A stretch of 40,222 nt of DNA from Bacillota bacterium (GTDB taxonomy: Bacteria > Bacillota_I > Bacilli_A > Erysipelotrichales > Erysipelotrichaceae), in contig JAEZBR010000003.1 in the NCBI GenBank assembly GCA_023426935.1, positions 1-40,222 on the forward strand, written 5' to 3'. Below the pieces are notes generated by a model. That model was not told where the DNA came from. It saw only the letters and a program-made list of their open reading frames with translations, and ran no database searches. Below, piece after piece: positions 8,269 to 18,010 of this stretch (position 1 is its first letter; each line of letters opens with the position of its first letter). The position numbers and the translations under genes are program-made.

Positions 8269-9443
8269 ATGACTACTTCAGCTAGGCCTCCTAAAGAGGT
8301 CTCTTTTAATTCTCTTGCGATCTTCTTCCCGGTATAATTCATCGTTTCCACGACCATATCGAAACTAACCCGATTGGGTTTGATTCGCCCGATATATTTT
8401 GCATATTTAGCTGCATCGATAGCTCTTAAAGCACAAACGCCGTTTCTTTCGATGCACGGAATCATGACATAGCCTTCAACCGGATCACAAGTTAAACCTA
8501 AATTATGTTCAATCCCAATCTCGGCGGCATAGGATATCTGGTGATTATTTAATCCTTCGATATAGCCTAAAGCCCCGGCTGCCATTGCACATGCGGTTCC
8601 AATCTCCGCCTGACAACCGCCTTGAGCACCGGAAATGGTCGCGTTCGTTTTGATAATATTACCAAAGATTCCGGCAACCGCTAAGGCTTTAACCAGTTTC
8701 TCAAAAGGTGTTTTTCGTTCCTGATCATAATAGTATAGGACCGCTGGGAGAACGCCGCATGATCCTAAAGTCGGGGCGGTTACAACAGTTCCTCCGGCTG
8801 CATTTTCTTCACTGCTGGCATAAGCAAAAGCACTTACCATTAAAATCATTCTTTCATTAGGATCATTATTGACTTTCGCTTCTTCATATAACTTTCCGGA
8901 TATCCGTTCGATTTTCAATCTTCCCGGTAATAAACCGGTCGTCTTAAGACCTTTATTGATGGTGGTAAACATTTGCTTAAGAATCGTTTCCAAATAATCT
9001 AAAATATCGGGTTCGTAGTTTAAAACATATTGCACTAAATCCCAGTGTTTTTCTTGGCATAGAACTAGAATCTCATTCATCTTAGTTTCGGGATAAACTT
9101 TATTATTTACCGTACTTCCTTCCCCTTTTATTTCAAAAGCTCCGCCACCGGTCGAATAAAAAGTTAAGGGATGAACTGAATCCGTGATGGTTAGGGTATT
9201 AGGTTGTTCCTTCCAAACATCGGAAAATATTATTTTTACTTTTTGCGGATAAAAAGTCTTTTCGATTACTTTATCTGTCATATGTCCTTTACCCGTCAAG
9301 GAAAGTGAGCCATATAAAGTAACTTCATAAAGTTCACACTTGGGATAACGACTAAGATAACATTCGCAGATTCGTTTGATTGCTAAAGTATGCGAAGAAC
9401 TAGGCCCCGGTCCTATGCGATAAAGTTGCTCTAAAGATTCCAT
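8250..9443 (-). CDS. sdaA: L-serine ammonia-lyase, iron-sulfur dependent, single chain
   Basis: It converts L-serine to pyruvate and ammonia using a [4Fe-4S] cluster. The product is 397 aa. GPGPSSSHT (residues 11-19) marks the beta-type N-terminal domain. The C-terminal alpha domain holds APTLGSCGVLPAV, CQAEIGTACAMAAGAL and NLGLTCDPVEGYVMIPC, which include the expected cluster cysteines. It is shorter than two-domain enzymes of about 450 aa but complete at both ends. The start at 9443 has GGAGG about 9 nt upstream and overlaps the holA 3' end by 13 nt. It is last in the comEA-comEC-holA-sdaA run. Its final codons form the shared terminator with rpsT. Confidence 0.93.
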   Translation of the reverse strand: MESLEQLYRIGPGPSSSHTLAIKRICECYLSRYPKCELYEVTLYGSLSLTGKGHMTDKVIEKTFYPQKVKIIFSDVWKEQPNTLTITDSVHPLTFYSTGGGAFEIKGEGSTVNNKVYPETKMNEILVLCQEKHWDLVQYVLNYEPDILDYLETILKQMFTTINKGLKTTGLLPGRLKIERISGKLYEEAKVNNDPNERMILMVSAFAYASSEENAAGGTVVTAPTLGSCGVLPAVLYYYDQERKTPFEKLVKALAVAGIFGNIIKTNATISGAQGGCQAEIGTACAMAAGALGYIEGLNNHQISYAAEIGIEHNLGLTCDPVEGYVMIPCIERNGVCALRAIDAAKYAKYIGRIKPNRVSFDMVVETMNYTGKKIARELKETSLGGLAEVVIKKRTD

Positions 9444-10420
9444 ATTTTTAGACCTCCGGCTGCTTCCAGCAGAAATAATTCGAACCCTAGCTTATCGTTA
9501 ATCACCCCGGTTTTGATATTAAGGTCAAGATTAGCTAGGCTTACCAGCAATTCTTCGATGTCATTCAGGCGATAACGGTTGACTAATTCCATGGTCTTAG
9601 TTACCCGATATGGATTGGCGTCTAGTTGCTTAGTGATTTGGTTATTGTTGTGACCTGAATTCGCTAAATATTTTACTTCATATAAGAATCTTAACTGCGA
9701 AGCTATCATGCCGATCAAAGGATAGTATTCTTTCGTTTGCTGGGATAAATCCTGCCAATAACTTAGAGTTCGTTTTAAATCTTTGCTTAAAATGGCATTG
9801 GAAAAATATAAAGTATCTTTCGCTTCCGAACCGAATAACGGTCTGATGACCAATTGTTTGATGGTCGTAGAATCTAATTTACCGGGATAATTTTTCAGCT
9901 TTGCTAGCTCACTATGCCAGTTTGCAAGATCTAAAGGTAATCTATCATTTAAAGTCTTAATCTCCGTCTCACTAAGCTCAATCTTTTCTTTTTTCAGATC
10001 CTGTCTAGTCATCTGTTGAAATGTCATCGTATCCAACGGGGCAATCTTAGTATAGCGGCATAATTTTTGAAGTTTCTTACCGTTAGCATTTCGTGTATTT
10101 AAAGGATAGTCGCCTAAATCAAAGATAAGAGAAGACTCAGGAACCGGATGTTCGAAATATGTCATCAACCGTTCTACATCTTCATTATGTTTTTGATCTT
10201 TTTCATCCAGATTCAAATCAGCGCCAACAACCACAATTATTCTTTCTTGATCAAAAAAGCTCAGCTGATTGACACTTGCGAGCAATTCATCTATGGAGCC
10301 GTTAGAAAGATCATAGGTCGTTATCCGATCAATATTTTTTTTATCTAGGATCTCCTGATGTAAAGATACGATTTTTCGCTGAACCAGATAGCGATCGGTT
10401 CCTTCAATTAAATAGTTCAT
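9431..10420 (-). CDS. holA: DNA polymerase III delta subunit (clamp loader)
   Basis: The product is 329 aa, starting MNYLIEGTDRYLVQRKI. It has the HolA N-terminal AAA-like fold without Walker motifs (NQLSFFDQERIIVVVGA region at about 51-67) and a helical C-terminal collar domain (LNDIEELLVSLANLDLNIKTG). HolA opens the beta sliding clamp. Its place between comEC and rpsT matches Bacillus yqeN. The ATG at 10420 lies 17 nt inside the comEC end and has no Shine-Dalgarno; a TGC-TATAAT box lies only 8 nt ahead of it. Confidence 0.93.
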   Translation of the reverse strand: MNYLIEGTDRYLVQRKIVSLHQEILDKKNIDRITTYDLSNGSIDELLASVNQLSFFDQERIIVVVGADLNLDEKDQKHNEDVERLMTYFEHPVPESSLIFDLGDYPLNTRNANGKKLQKLCRYTKIAPLDTMTFQQMTRQDLKKEKIELSETEIKTLNDRLPLDLANWHSELAKLKNYPGKLDSTTIKQLVIRPLFGSEAKDTLYFSNAILSKDLKRTLSYWQDLSQQTKEYYPLIGMIASQLRFLYEVKYLANSGHNNNQITKQLDANPYRVTKTMELVNRYRLNDIEELLVSLANLDLNIKTGVINDKLGFELFLLEAAGGLKIWNL

Positions 10421-12368
10421 TCTTAAATATTATAGCAAATTGACCATTCTCTGTTTGCACAATCTTAAATATCGGCCATAATTTAATCTCAATACTTCCA
10501 GAATATGCCGTATTAAGATAGGCAATTCGGTTTTCCTTTAATCTTTCTAAAACTTCACTAGACGGATGATGGTAATTATTATTCTTTCCGGAGCTGATGA
10601 TTGCCAAGGTTGGTTGCACACGTTGTAAAAACTTCTCAGAATTACTGGTTTTGGAACCGTGATGTGCAAGTTTTAGAATATCCACTTTCAATCCGTCATG
10701 GTTACTAATCAATTCTTTTTCCACAGCAGCCGTGATATCTCCGGTATAGAGGAACTTAATTCCGGCTAAATCAAAATAAGCAGTCAAACAATTCGCATTC
10801 TCGTCCTCATATTCTTTTTCAAACAAGAGATCGTAAAATTTTACACCGTTAACGGTAAAGTATTCGGTCTTAGTGGTAATAGTTTTATCAATTTTAACTA
10901 GATTCTTCAGAGAATCATAGCCTCCACTATGATCGTGATCTGCGTGAGATAATTCGACGACATTTAGTTTATCGATTCCATAACTGCTTAAAACCGGCAA
11001 GGTAATGTCCTTGGCTACATCAGAACCGAAAAGCCCACCGGTATCAATCAAGATATTTCCCCGATTAAACGGTAAACATATCAAAGCACTGTCACCCTGC
11101 CCGACATCGATTGTAACTACTAAAGGATATGGCCTTAGATAAGCCTGGTAGCGATTGGCGAATAATAAAACTACTAAAAGAAGTAAAGTCTTTTTATGAT
11201 GACTGGCTTGATACCGGGAATAAAGAAAAATAATCAATAAGATAAACAGAAAACTAGGCTTACCAATTAAGCGTCCGAAAGAAGGTAAATTTATTGAGGA
11301 TAAAGATTCCGGTAACCAGGAAAACTTATTTAATAACGAATCAATCGGTAACCAGAAACGAATTAAACAAAGTAAATATATCAATGAAAATAACGGTCTT
11401 AGAAAGATCAGATAAACTAAATTCGAGAGATACATATAACCGTTCAAGAATAACTGAACTAGAATGATTATTAAATTATGGCCAACAAATTTAAACTTGC
11501 CCGGGATAAGACTGATCAAACCTAATATAACCGGAATCAGTAACCCAAGATTATTAATTTTCAAGGGGAATAAAGTAAATAAAACAATTGTATTAATTCC
11601 CCACTTATTTTTGCGATTCTCAGATGAATAGTTTAATAGATTCCGTAATAATAAGCGAAAAGTCAAAAAATCAAAATGGTAAATAATCGCAAACATTAAT
11701 ACGATCGAAGTAATAATCGGTTTTAACTGTTTATCAGTTAATCTTAACTGTAGAATTTTCCTTAGAAGATTAAGCAAAAAAGACAAATGAAAGCCACTGG
11801 CTAATAATAAATAGATAATATCTGCTGAGTCATCGGGATACTGATGAAATAGAAACATTTTCATTAATTTCTGATTTTCTTGCGGTAATTGATTAACAAG
11901 TAAATATAGGCGATTTCTTAGGGTGTTTCCGTTCTTGATAATTTCGAATGAACCATTTTTGCATTGATACTTACTATTGATACTTTTAGCATACTCAGCA
12001 TACGAAAAACCTGCTCGATTATGCGGCGAGACAATCTCTGCTAGTGAACAAGTGATTTTTACCTGATCATCAAAATTTACGCTATGAGACGAATAGATCC
12101 AGACCTGTTGGTATTGATAAGAAACCAAAAAGTAATTTTCTTTAACCAAGGTAACTTTTCCCTGAAAGGTTTGCGGAGGTTTAGTTATAGGAAGATTACT
12201 TAATAAATAGCTAAGCGCAATGCAGATAACAAAAATCAAAAATGAACGAATATGCTTCTTGGCTAATAGATAAACCAGAACAAATATCGCCCCAGCAAGC
12301 TTGCCATATAAAGAAGGAATAAACGAGTAGATTATGATTATTATTCCTAATCGGAACCAATAATTCAT
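10404..12368 (-). CDS. comEC: ComEC/Rec2 DNA-uptake channel
   Basis: The product is 654 aa. It has N-terminal membrane segments, a DUF4131-type OB region (residues about 60-150), a multi-helix Competence domain (about 160-410) and a C-terminal metallo-beta-lactamase-like domain from about 425. That last part shows IDVGQGDSALICLP, DTGGLFGSD, SHADHDHSGG and LAHHGSKTSN, the full metal-ligand set. ComEC forms the channel that imports single-stranded DNA in natural transformation, and its lactamase domain is the likely nuclease. It overlaps comEA by ATGA. The intact frame suggests the uptake machinery is retained. Confidence 0.95.
   Translation of the reverse strand: MNYWFRLGIIIIIYSFIPSLYGKLAGAIFVLVYLLAKKHIRSFLIFVICIALSYLLSNLPITKPPQTFQGKVTLVKENYFLVSYQYQQVWIYSSHSVNFDDQVKITCSLAEIVSPHNRAGFSYAEYAKSINSKYQCKNGSFEIIKNGNTLRNRLYLLVNQLPQENQKLMKMFLFHQYPDDSADIIYLLLASGFHLSFLLNLLRKILQLRLTDKQLKPIITSIVLMFAIIYHFDFLTFRLLLRNLLNYSSENRKNKWGINTIVLFTLFPLKINNLGLLIPVILGLISLIPGKFKFVGHNLIIILVQLFLNGYMYLSNLVYLIFLRPLFSLIYLLCLIRFWLPIDSLLNKFSWLPESLSSINLPSFGRLIGKPSFLFILLIIFLYSRYQASHHKKTLLLLVVLLFANRYQAYLRPYPLVVTIDVGQGDSALICLPFNRGNILIDTGGLFGSDVAKDITLPVLSSYGIDKLNVVELSHADHDHSGGYDSLKNLVKIDKTITTKTEYFTVNGVKFYDLLFEKEYEDENANCLTAYFDLAGIKFLYTGDITAAVEKELISNHDGLKVDILKLAHHGSKTSNSEKFLQRVQPTLAIISSGKNNNYHHPSSEVLERLKENRIAYLNTAYSGSIEIKLWPIFKIVQTENGQFAIIFKNELFN
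10429..10437 (-). promoter_or_regulatory. Extended -10 box directly before holA ATG
   Basis: TGC-TATAAT on the minus strand ends at 10429 and the holA ATG begins at 10420. A start site 7-8 nt downstream of the -10 would fall at or next to the A of ATG. No good -35 is visible. Confidence 0.4.
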
Positions 12369-12832
12369 AGCGTCAAATAATCCTTCAAACTATCGAAGGT
12401 TTTCTGCTTAATTCCCGGAATATTCATTAGATCTTCTAAAGCTTGATAAAGACCATGTTCTTGCCGATAGTCGATTATTTTCTGAGCTTTCTCTTCCCCG
12501 ATCCCCTTAACTTCCATCAACTCTTCTTTGGTTGCATAATTAATCGACACCTTTGAACTTTTTTCTCTTGACGGTACTACAATTACATCTCCGTCCTTTA
12601 AGATTGTTAAACGGTTCAAACTGTTAAGATCCGCATCCTTATCCAATTCGATCTTATTTAAGGCATCGTTGATGGTAGAGTAACGTGGCAGTTTTAAGAT
12701 TGTATCTTCTTTGACGGCTCCCTGAAACGCAACTGAAATTTTTTGATTGTCAATCTGAGCGATATTCAGATAAGACATCGGCAATAAGTAAAGCAATATT
12801 AAAAATAAGATAACTGGTATCAAAATTTTCAT
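12365..12832 (-). CDS. comEA: ComEA competence DNA receptor
   Basis: The product is 155 aa from ATG 12832 (GGGTGAT upstream); a GTG three codons earlier is less likely. It has one N-terminal membrane anchor (ILIPVILFLILLYLLP), an SLBB-like middle domain (about 30-90) and a C-terminal helix-hairpin-helix pair: SINYATKEELMEVKGIGEEKAQKII, then a second hairpin ending PGIKQKTFDSLKDYL. ComEA binds double-stranded DNA outside the membrane and passes it to ComEC. Its stop overlaps the comEC start (ATGA), so the two are translated together. It lies 42 nt after parC. Confidence 0.94.
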   Translation of the reverse strand: MKILIPVILFLILLYLLPMSYLNIAQIDNQKISVAFQGAVKEDTILKLPRYSTINDALNKIELDKDADLNSLNRLTILKDGDVIVVPSREKSSKVSINYATKEELMEVKGIGEEKAQKIIDYRQEHGLYQALEDLMNIPGIKQKTFDSLKDYLTL

Positions 12833-12874
12833 TTTTATCACCCGTTATCTTATACGAATTAGATATTTAAATTC

Positions 12875-15376
12875 CTAGACATTGAAGCGGATCATATCAT
12901 AGTTATCGTTAGAAGGAAGCTTTTCCGGATTATGAGGAGCTTTGACAAACTTAACAACTTCAATCTTGCGGGGAATAAACCAATCTTCGCCGGTGATCAA
13001 CGCTGAAGAATAAGTCGCTGAAGTATTCATCAAAGTAATATCTTTGAATTGATATTCGGTATATTCGCTCTCCGTAATTAAGTAGAAATTATCTTCAATC
13101 TTACCGCTTAAGATAGCGGCAACATAATTAGGATTGGACTTATTGATCTTAGCCAGCAATTCTCCCTTGAGAGCCCTTTTCCTAGTCTCAACTTCATTTT
13201 GTTTGAACCGTTTTACTTGACTCTTTTCTCCCAATAAAACTAAATCGGAATCGTTAGAAGAAATAATACAAGCCGCCGAAACATAATCATCCTTACCTAA
13301 TTTCATCGAAATCACGCCGTTACTATGACAATTCACTGCCGGGATTGAACTTACCGGATATCTTAGCGCGTAACCGGTCTTGGTAACTAACAATACATCT
13401 TCGTCCCCATAGACTAAGAAAGTCCTAATGACCTGATCATCTTTGGCAATGTTCATCGCCACGGAAGTGCGGCTATATCTTAGTAATTCAAAACTTTTTA
13501 GCGGTGTTCGTTTAATTTTACCATTTCGGGTCACACTGACAATCCAACAGTAACTATTGAAATCGGGAACGATGAGTGCATCCACCATCTTTTCCGAGTC
13601 GGCCAAATTAACATATTTATTCAAATGAACACCGATGTCTTTCCATTTGAATTCGTCAAGTTGATGTAAAGGTTGGCATAAATAATTGCCTTGATCACTG
13701 AATGCGACCAAATAGTTCAGGGAATCTGCCTGGACTTGCCCGACTAATTTATCGCCTTTCTTTAAACCGGTCAGATTATCCGCAACTGCATTATATGATC
13801 TTAGAGATACTTTCTTGACATAACCATCACGGCTCAGCGTTAACATTACCTGTTCATGGGCAATCATCTGGGTCTTATCAATCACGATCTCTTCAATCTC
13901 TTTTTCAATCTTGGTTTTTCTTGCTAAAGGAAAGTCCGTCTTAATTGTTTCTAACTCTTTAATCATTACTTCATCCAAGACTTTGGGATCCTTAAGAATA
14001 CTCTTTAATTCTTTGATCTCATTCTTAAGCGAAGAAATTTCCTTTCGTAAAGCGACGATATCGGTATTAGATAAACGATATAGTTGCATCATGACAATCG
14101 CTTCGGCTTGCTTGGGAGTAAAGGCGAATTCCTTGACTAAGTTATTAATTGAATCTGCTTTGTCATTGGATGCTCTGATTATTTTAATTACTTCATCCAA
14201 GATCGAAACCGCTTTAATCAAACCCTCAATGATATGCGAGCGATCTAAACGCTTGTTCAAATCAAATTGAGTTCGTTTGGTAATAACATCCTTTCGCGCA
14301 TCAATAAAAGCCTGTAACAAATCAATTAAACCGATCTGTTTAGGACAACGATCAACGATCGCCACCATGTTATAGTTATAACTAGTCTGTAAATTAGTCT
14401 TCTTATAAAGATAATTAAGAATAAGTTGGGGATCGATACCTTCTTTTAGTTCCACAACAATCTTTAAACCGTTCAGATCAGTTTCGTCGATAACATCGTT
14501 GATTCCATCAATCTCTTTATCGAAACGAACCTTATTGATTCTTTTGATTAGATCATGCTTGATTACATCATAAGGAATTTCCGTAATTACTAATTGCGGA
14601 ACCTTTGTATTACTAATGATTTCAACTTTGGAACGGACAATAATCGAACCTTTTCCCGTTTCAAAAGCATCCTTAATTCCATTATATCCCTGAACAATTC
14701 CTCCGGTCGGAAAATCCGGCCCCGGAATTATCTTCATTATTTCATCCAAGGTCGCCTCTGGTTTTTTAACTAAATAAATCGTCGCATCGATTACTTCGCC
14801 TAGATTATGCGGAGCGATTTCTGTGGAATAACCTTCCGCGATTCCTTTGGCGCCATTAACCAATAAGTTTGGATATCTTGCCGGTAAAACCGTCGGTTCC
14901 TTCATCGTATCATCATAATTCGGAGCCCAATTAACCGTTTCTTTATCTAAATCTGCCGTCAAAAGATCGGCGGCTTTACTCAATCTGGCTTCGGTATAAC
15001 GCATTGCCGCTGGGGGATCGTCATCGATTGAACCGTTGTTTCCCTGCATCTGAACTAACGGTAAACGCATTTTCCAATCCTGCGACATTCTGACCATCGC
15101 TTCATAGACGGAAGAATCACCATGGGGATGCAAGGTACCGATAACGTTACCAACTGTCTTTGCGGATTTGCGAGTCGGATGATTATAAGTATTCCCGTCT
15201 AAATACATCGAATAGATTATTCGACGCTGTGCCGGTTTTAGTCCGTCCCTGGCATCGGGTAATGCCCGTTCCTGAATGATATCTTTAGCATAGGCAGAAA
15301 AACGGTCTTCCATGACATCTTCCAAAGTCATGTTTAAAATACTGCCGGTAATTTCTACAGGTTTTTTCTTAGTCAT
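12875..15376 (-). CDS. parC: DNA topoisomerase IV subunit A
   Basis: The product is 833 aa. The breakage-reunion domain holds the catalytic Tyr127 in AAMRYTEARLS. The quinolone region HPHGDSSVYEAM carries Ser88 and Glu92, the unmutated quinolone-sensitive pattern. Tower and coiled-coil regions follow (about 345-490), then a C-terminal DNA-wrapping domain with beta-blade repeats (about 500-820). It decatenates daughter chromosomes together with ParE. The start overlaps the parE end by 8 nt. ParC rather than GyrA is called from pairing with the parE-like gene and from the absence of a GyrA-box motif; that distinction is an inference. Confidence 0.92.
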   Translation of the reverse strand: MTKKKPVEITGSILNMTLEDVMEDRFSAYAKDIIQERALPDARDGLKPAQRRIIYSMYLDGNTYNHPTRKSAKTVGNVIGTLHPHGDSSVYEAMVRMSQDWKMRLPLVQMQGNNGSIDDDPPAAMRYTEARLSKAADLLTADLDKETVNWAPNYDDTMKEPTVLPARYPNLLVNGAKGIAEGYSTEIAPHNLGEVIDATIYLVKKPEATLDEIMKIIPGPDFPTGGIVQGYNGIKDAFETGKGSIIVRSKVEIISNTKVPQLVITEIPYDVIKHDLIKRINKVRFDKEIDGINDVIDETDLNGLKIVVELKEGIDPQLILNYLYKKTNLQTSYNYNMVAIVDRCPKQIGLIDLLQAFIDARKDVITKRTQFDLNKRLDRSHIIEGLIKAVSILDEVIKIIRASNDKADSINNLVKEFAFTPKQAEAIVMMQLYRLSNTDIVALRKEISSLKNEIKELKSILKDPKVLDEVMIKELETIKTDFPLARKTKIEKEIEEIVIDKTQMIAHEQVMLTLSRDGYVKKVSLRSYNAVADNLTGLKKGDKLVGQVQADSLNYLVAFSDQGNYLCQPLHQLDEFKWKDIGVHLNKYVNLADSEKMVDALIVPDFNSYCWIVSVTRNGKIKRTPLKSFELLRYSRTSVAMNIAKDDQVIRTFLVYGDEDVLLVTKTGYALRYPVSSIPAVNCHSNGVISMKLGKDDYVSAACIISSNDSDLVLLGEKSQVKRFKQNEVETRKRALKGELLAKINKSNPNYVAAILSGKIEDNFYLITESEYTEYQFKDITLMNTSATYSSALITGEDWFIPRKIEVVKFVKAPHNPEKLPSNDNYDMIRFNV

Positions 15377-17294
15377 TTATCTCACCACCATTGTAATCAT
15401 CCTCTAAGGTAAACTTAATATTGTTGTCGATCCAATCTTTACGCGGTGCAACTTCATCTCCCATTAAAACTCTTACCCTTTTATCAGCTAGAAGTTCATT
15501 CTCTAAACCAACTTTAATCAAGGTCCGATGTTGTTGATCCATGGTGGTTTCTTTCAACTGAGCTGCATTCATTTCTCCTAAACCTTTATAACGGCTGATT
15601 TCACATTTGCCCATCTTCGTCTGTAATTGATCCAGTTCACTGTCACTGTAGGCATATTCGATATCTTTACCTTTCGCTAATTTATATAACGGTGGTAAAG
15701 CAATATAGATCATGCCTTGTTCAATCAAGGGACGCATATAACGATAAAAGAAAGTCAGTAAAAGAATCTGAATATGACTTCCGTCAACATCAGCATCGGT
15801 CATAATAATAATTCGAGCATAATTACTATCTTCATAATCGAAAGTGTCCCCTACTCCAGCCCCAATCGTCTGGATGATCGTATTAAAGATTTCGTTTTGT
15901 TCAACATCGTTTAATTTAACTTTTTCAGTATTCAATACTTTGCCTCGCAAAGGTAAGATTGCCTGATATTTAGCATCCCGTCCTTGCTTGGCGGAACCAC
16001 CTGCTGAATCACCCTCTACTAAAAATAATTCTTTTTTAGAGGAATCTTTAGACTGAGCCGGAGTCAATTTATCGGAGATCAGCATCTCGGCTTTGCTATT
16101 CTTCTTATTCTTTCTGGCCGCATCGCGAACCTTTCGTAAATCTTCTTTTAACTTCTGAGCTTTTAGAAAACGATTTATTAACATTTCCGCCGTCGGTTTA
16201 TTCTCCTGTAACCAGAAAGTCAATTTATCGGTCAAAATGGTTTCAACTGCCGTCTTCGCTTCCGTCGTACCTAACTTACCTTTCGTCTGTCCTTCGAATT
16301 GTAAGATATCTTCCGGAACCGAGATGGATAAGATTGCCGTCAGTCCTTCTCGGATATCGTCTCCTTCAAAATTTCGATCTTTCTCTTTTAAGAAACCTGC
16401 CTTACGGGCATAGTCATTAAAAACTTTCGTGAACGCGGAAGGGTAACCAACTTCATGAGATCCGCCATCCGTAGTTGCGACTAAGTTAACAAATGACAAA
16501 CAATTTTCCCGATACTCATCGAGATACTGAAAAGAAAAGCTGACCTGAATATTATTATACTCACCATAAAAACTTGTCGGAACCGTTATCGGCTGATGAC
16601 CTTGGTGCAAATACTCCAAGAATGCTTTTAAGCCTTCTTCATATTGGAACTCTTCTGAATGATTGTTACGTAAATCTCTTAAAGTTATTTTAAGGCCGCT
16701 GCGTAGGAATGCTAATTCCCGACAATGTTCAGCAATATCGGAAAACCGAAAATCGATAGTTGGAAAAATCTTTTTGTCCGGTAAAAATTGAACACTGGTT
16801 CCGGTTTTCTTCGTGGGACCTAAATCCTCAATCTTTCCGATTTTTTTGCCGCCATTCTCAAAGCGTAAATGGTAAGTATGACCTTTATAGTTAGTTGTAA
16901 CTTCTAACCAAGAACTTAAAGCATTTACCACGGTACATCCGACCCCATGTAAACCTCCGGCCGTTTTATATCCACCTTCGGAAGTAAACTTACCCCCTGC
17001 ATGTAGCTTCGCAAAAATAAGTTGCAGCGTGTTTACACCGCTGGAATGTTTTCCGACCGGCATACCTCGGCCAAAATCAGTGATCGACATGGCACCGTTC
17101 TTTTCGATAACCAAATCAATCTGGTTCCCATAGCCGTTCAAAGCCTCATCCATGGCATTATCTAAAATCTCCCATACTAACTGATGAAGTCCCCGATTAT
17201 CGGTTGAGCCTATATACATTCCCGGTCTTTTACGAACGGCTTCCATTTCATCTAAAACTTGTATACTTTCAGGGTTATATTCTTTTGACACCAT
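15369..17294 (-). CDS. parE: DNA topoisomerase IV subunit B
   Basis: The product is 641 aa. The GHKL ATPase domain has EILDNAMDEAL, DFGRGMPVG and GGLHGVGCTVVNALS. The TOPRIM domain has VEGDSAGGSAKQGRD and TDADVDGSHIQ. It starts at ATG 17294 with GAGGTGA upstream. ParE supplies ATP-driven strand passage to ParC. It is divergent from plsY, an arrangement also seen in Bacillus, which supports ParE over GyrB. Confidence 0.93.
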   Translation of the reverse strand: MVSKEYNPESIQVLDEMEAVRKRPGMYIGSTDNRGLHQLVWEILDNAMDEALNGYGNQIDLVIEKNGAMSITDFGRGMPVGKHSSGVNTLQLIFAKLHAGGKFTSEGGYKTAGGLHGVGCTVVNALSSWLEVTTNYKGHTYHLRFENGGKKIGKIEDLGPTKKTGTSVQFLPDKKIFPTIDFRFSDIAEHCRELAFLRSGLKITLRDLRNNHSEEFQYEEGLKAFLEYLHQGHQPITVPTSFYGEYNNIQVSFSFQYLDEYRENCLSFVNLVATTDGGSHEVGYPSAFTKVFNDYARKAGFLKEKDRNFEGDDIREGLTAILSISVPEDILQFEGQTKGKLGTTEAKTAVETILTDKLTFWLQENKPTAEMLINRFLKAQKLKEDLRKVRDAARKNKKNSKAEMLISDKLTPAQSKDSSKKELFLVEGDSAGGSAKQGRDAKYQAILPLRGKVLNTEKVKLNDVEQNEIFNTIIQTIGAGVGDTFDYEDSNYARIIIMTDADVDGSHIQILLLTFFYRYMRPLIEQGMIYIALPPLYKLAKGKDIEYAYSDSELDQLQTKMGKCEISRYKGLGEMNAAQLKETTMDQQHRTLIKVGLENELLADKRVRVLMGDEVAPRKDWIDNNIKFTLEDDYNGGEIND

Positions 17295-17314
17295 GCTTTC
17301 ACCTCAACGCATTA

Positions 17315-17323
17315 ATTATACCA
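17315..17323 (-). promoter_or_regulatory. Extended -10 promoter for parE-parC
   Basis: The minus strand reads TGG-TATAAT at 17323-17315, 20 nt before the parE ATG. The -35 is weak. Confidence 0.55.
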
Positions 17324-17372
17324 AATTATCAATCTCTGAGTTTACCATAATCTCTTTTTCTCAAATTGATTG

Positions 17373-17381
17373 TGTTATAAT
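17373..17381 (+). promoter_or_regulatory. Extended -10 promoter for plsY
   Basis: TGT-TATAAT at 17373-17381, 20 nt before the plsY ATG, with GGAGG between them. It is divergent from the parE promoter. Confidence 0.55.
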
Positions 17382-17401
17382 TCTTACATTGGAGGCCTTT
17401 A

Positions 17402-18010
17402 ATGAACTATTGGTTAGCCTTAGGGATGGCAGTGTTAGGATATCTAATAGGTTCGATTCCTTTTGCCTTGATTATCGGCAAGTTGTTTTATCATAAAGAC
17501 ATCCGTGACTATGGTTCGCATAACCTTGGTGGTACTAACGCCGGAAGAGTTTTAGGTCCTAAAATCGGCGTCTTAACCATTGCTTTAGATATTCTAAAAT
17601 GTACAATTCCCATGGTAATTGTTGAATTAACCCTTGGTTATAATTATGCCTTGATCATGGGTGTGTTGATTCCCTTCGGCCATTGCTGGCCTTTTTTTGC
17701 CGAATTCAAAGGTGGAAAAGCCGTCGCTTCTTCCATCGGTTTTATCTTAGGTTCCTTACTATTAAAACCTTATGAGTTAATGTTCGTTTTATTTGTTCCG
17801 TTAATAATCATGTTGATTATCGTCAAGACCACAAAATATGTCTCGTTAGGTTCTTTAGTTATGTATGGCTGTTCCTTTATCATTTCATTATTTTTCAATA
17901 ATTATTATCTCTCAATCGCCTATTTGATCTTATGGATCTTAATCATTTATCGTCATCGGGAGAATATTAAAAGGCTCCTCAATCATACCGAAAACAAAAT
18001 TACTTGGTAG
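17402..18010 (+). CDS. plsY: Acyl-phosphate:glycerol-3-phosphate acyltransferase
   Basis: The product is 202 aa and makes lysophosphatidic acid from acyl-phosphate in the membrane. It has about five membrane segments and the three PlsY motifs: GSIPFALIIGK near residue 17, GSHNLGGTNAGRVLG near 38, and FGHCWPFFAEFKGGKAVA near 91. GGAGG lies 6 nt before the ATG. Its 3' end overlaps the convergent oxidoreductase gene by 11 nt, with no obvious terminator between them. Confidence 0.96.
   Translation: MNYWLALGMAVLGYLIGSIPFALIIGKLFYHKDIRDYGSHNLGGTNAGRVLGPKIGVLTIALDILKCTIPMVIVELTLGYNYALIMGVLIPFGHCWPFFAEFKGGKAVASSIGFILGSLLLKPYELMFVLFVPLIIMLIIVKTTKYVSLGSLVMYGCSFIISLFFNNYYLSIAYLILWILIIYRHRENIKRLLNHTENKITW

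Noticed and set aside
13911..14270. Plus-strand open frame of 119 codons inside parC.
   Set aside because: It is a complement shadow of the parC coiled-coil region, with no ribosome site and Ser/Leu-rich shadow composition.
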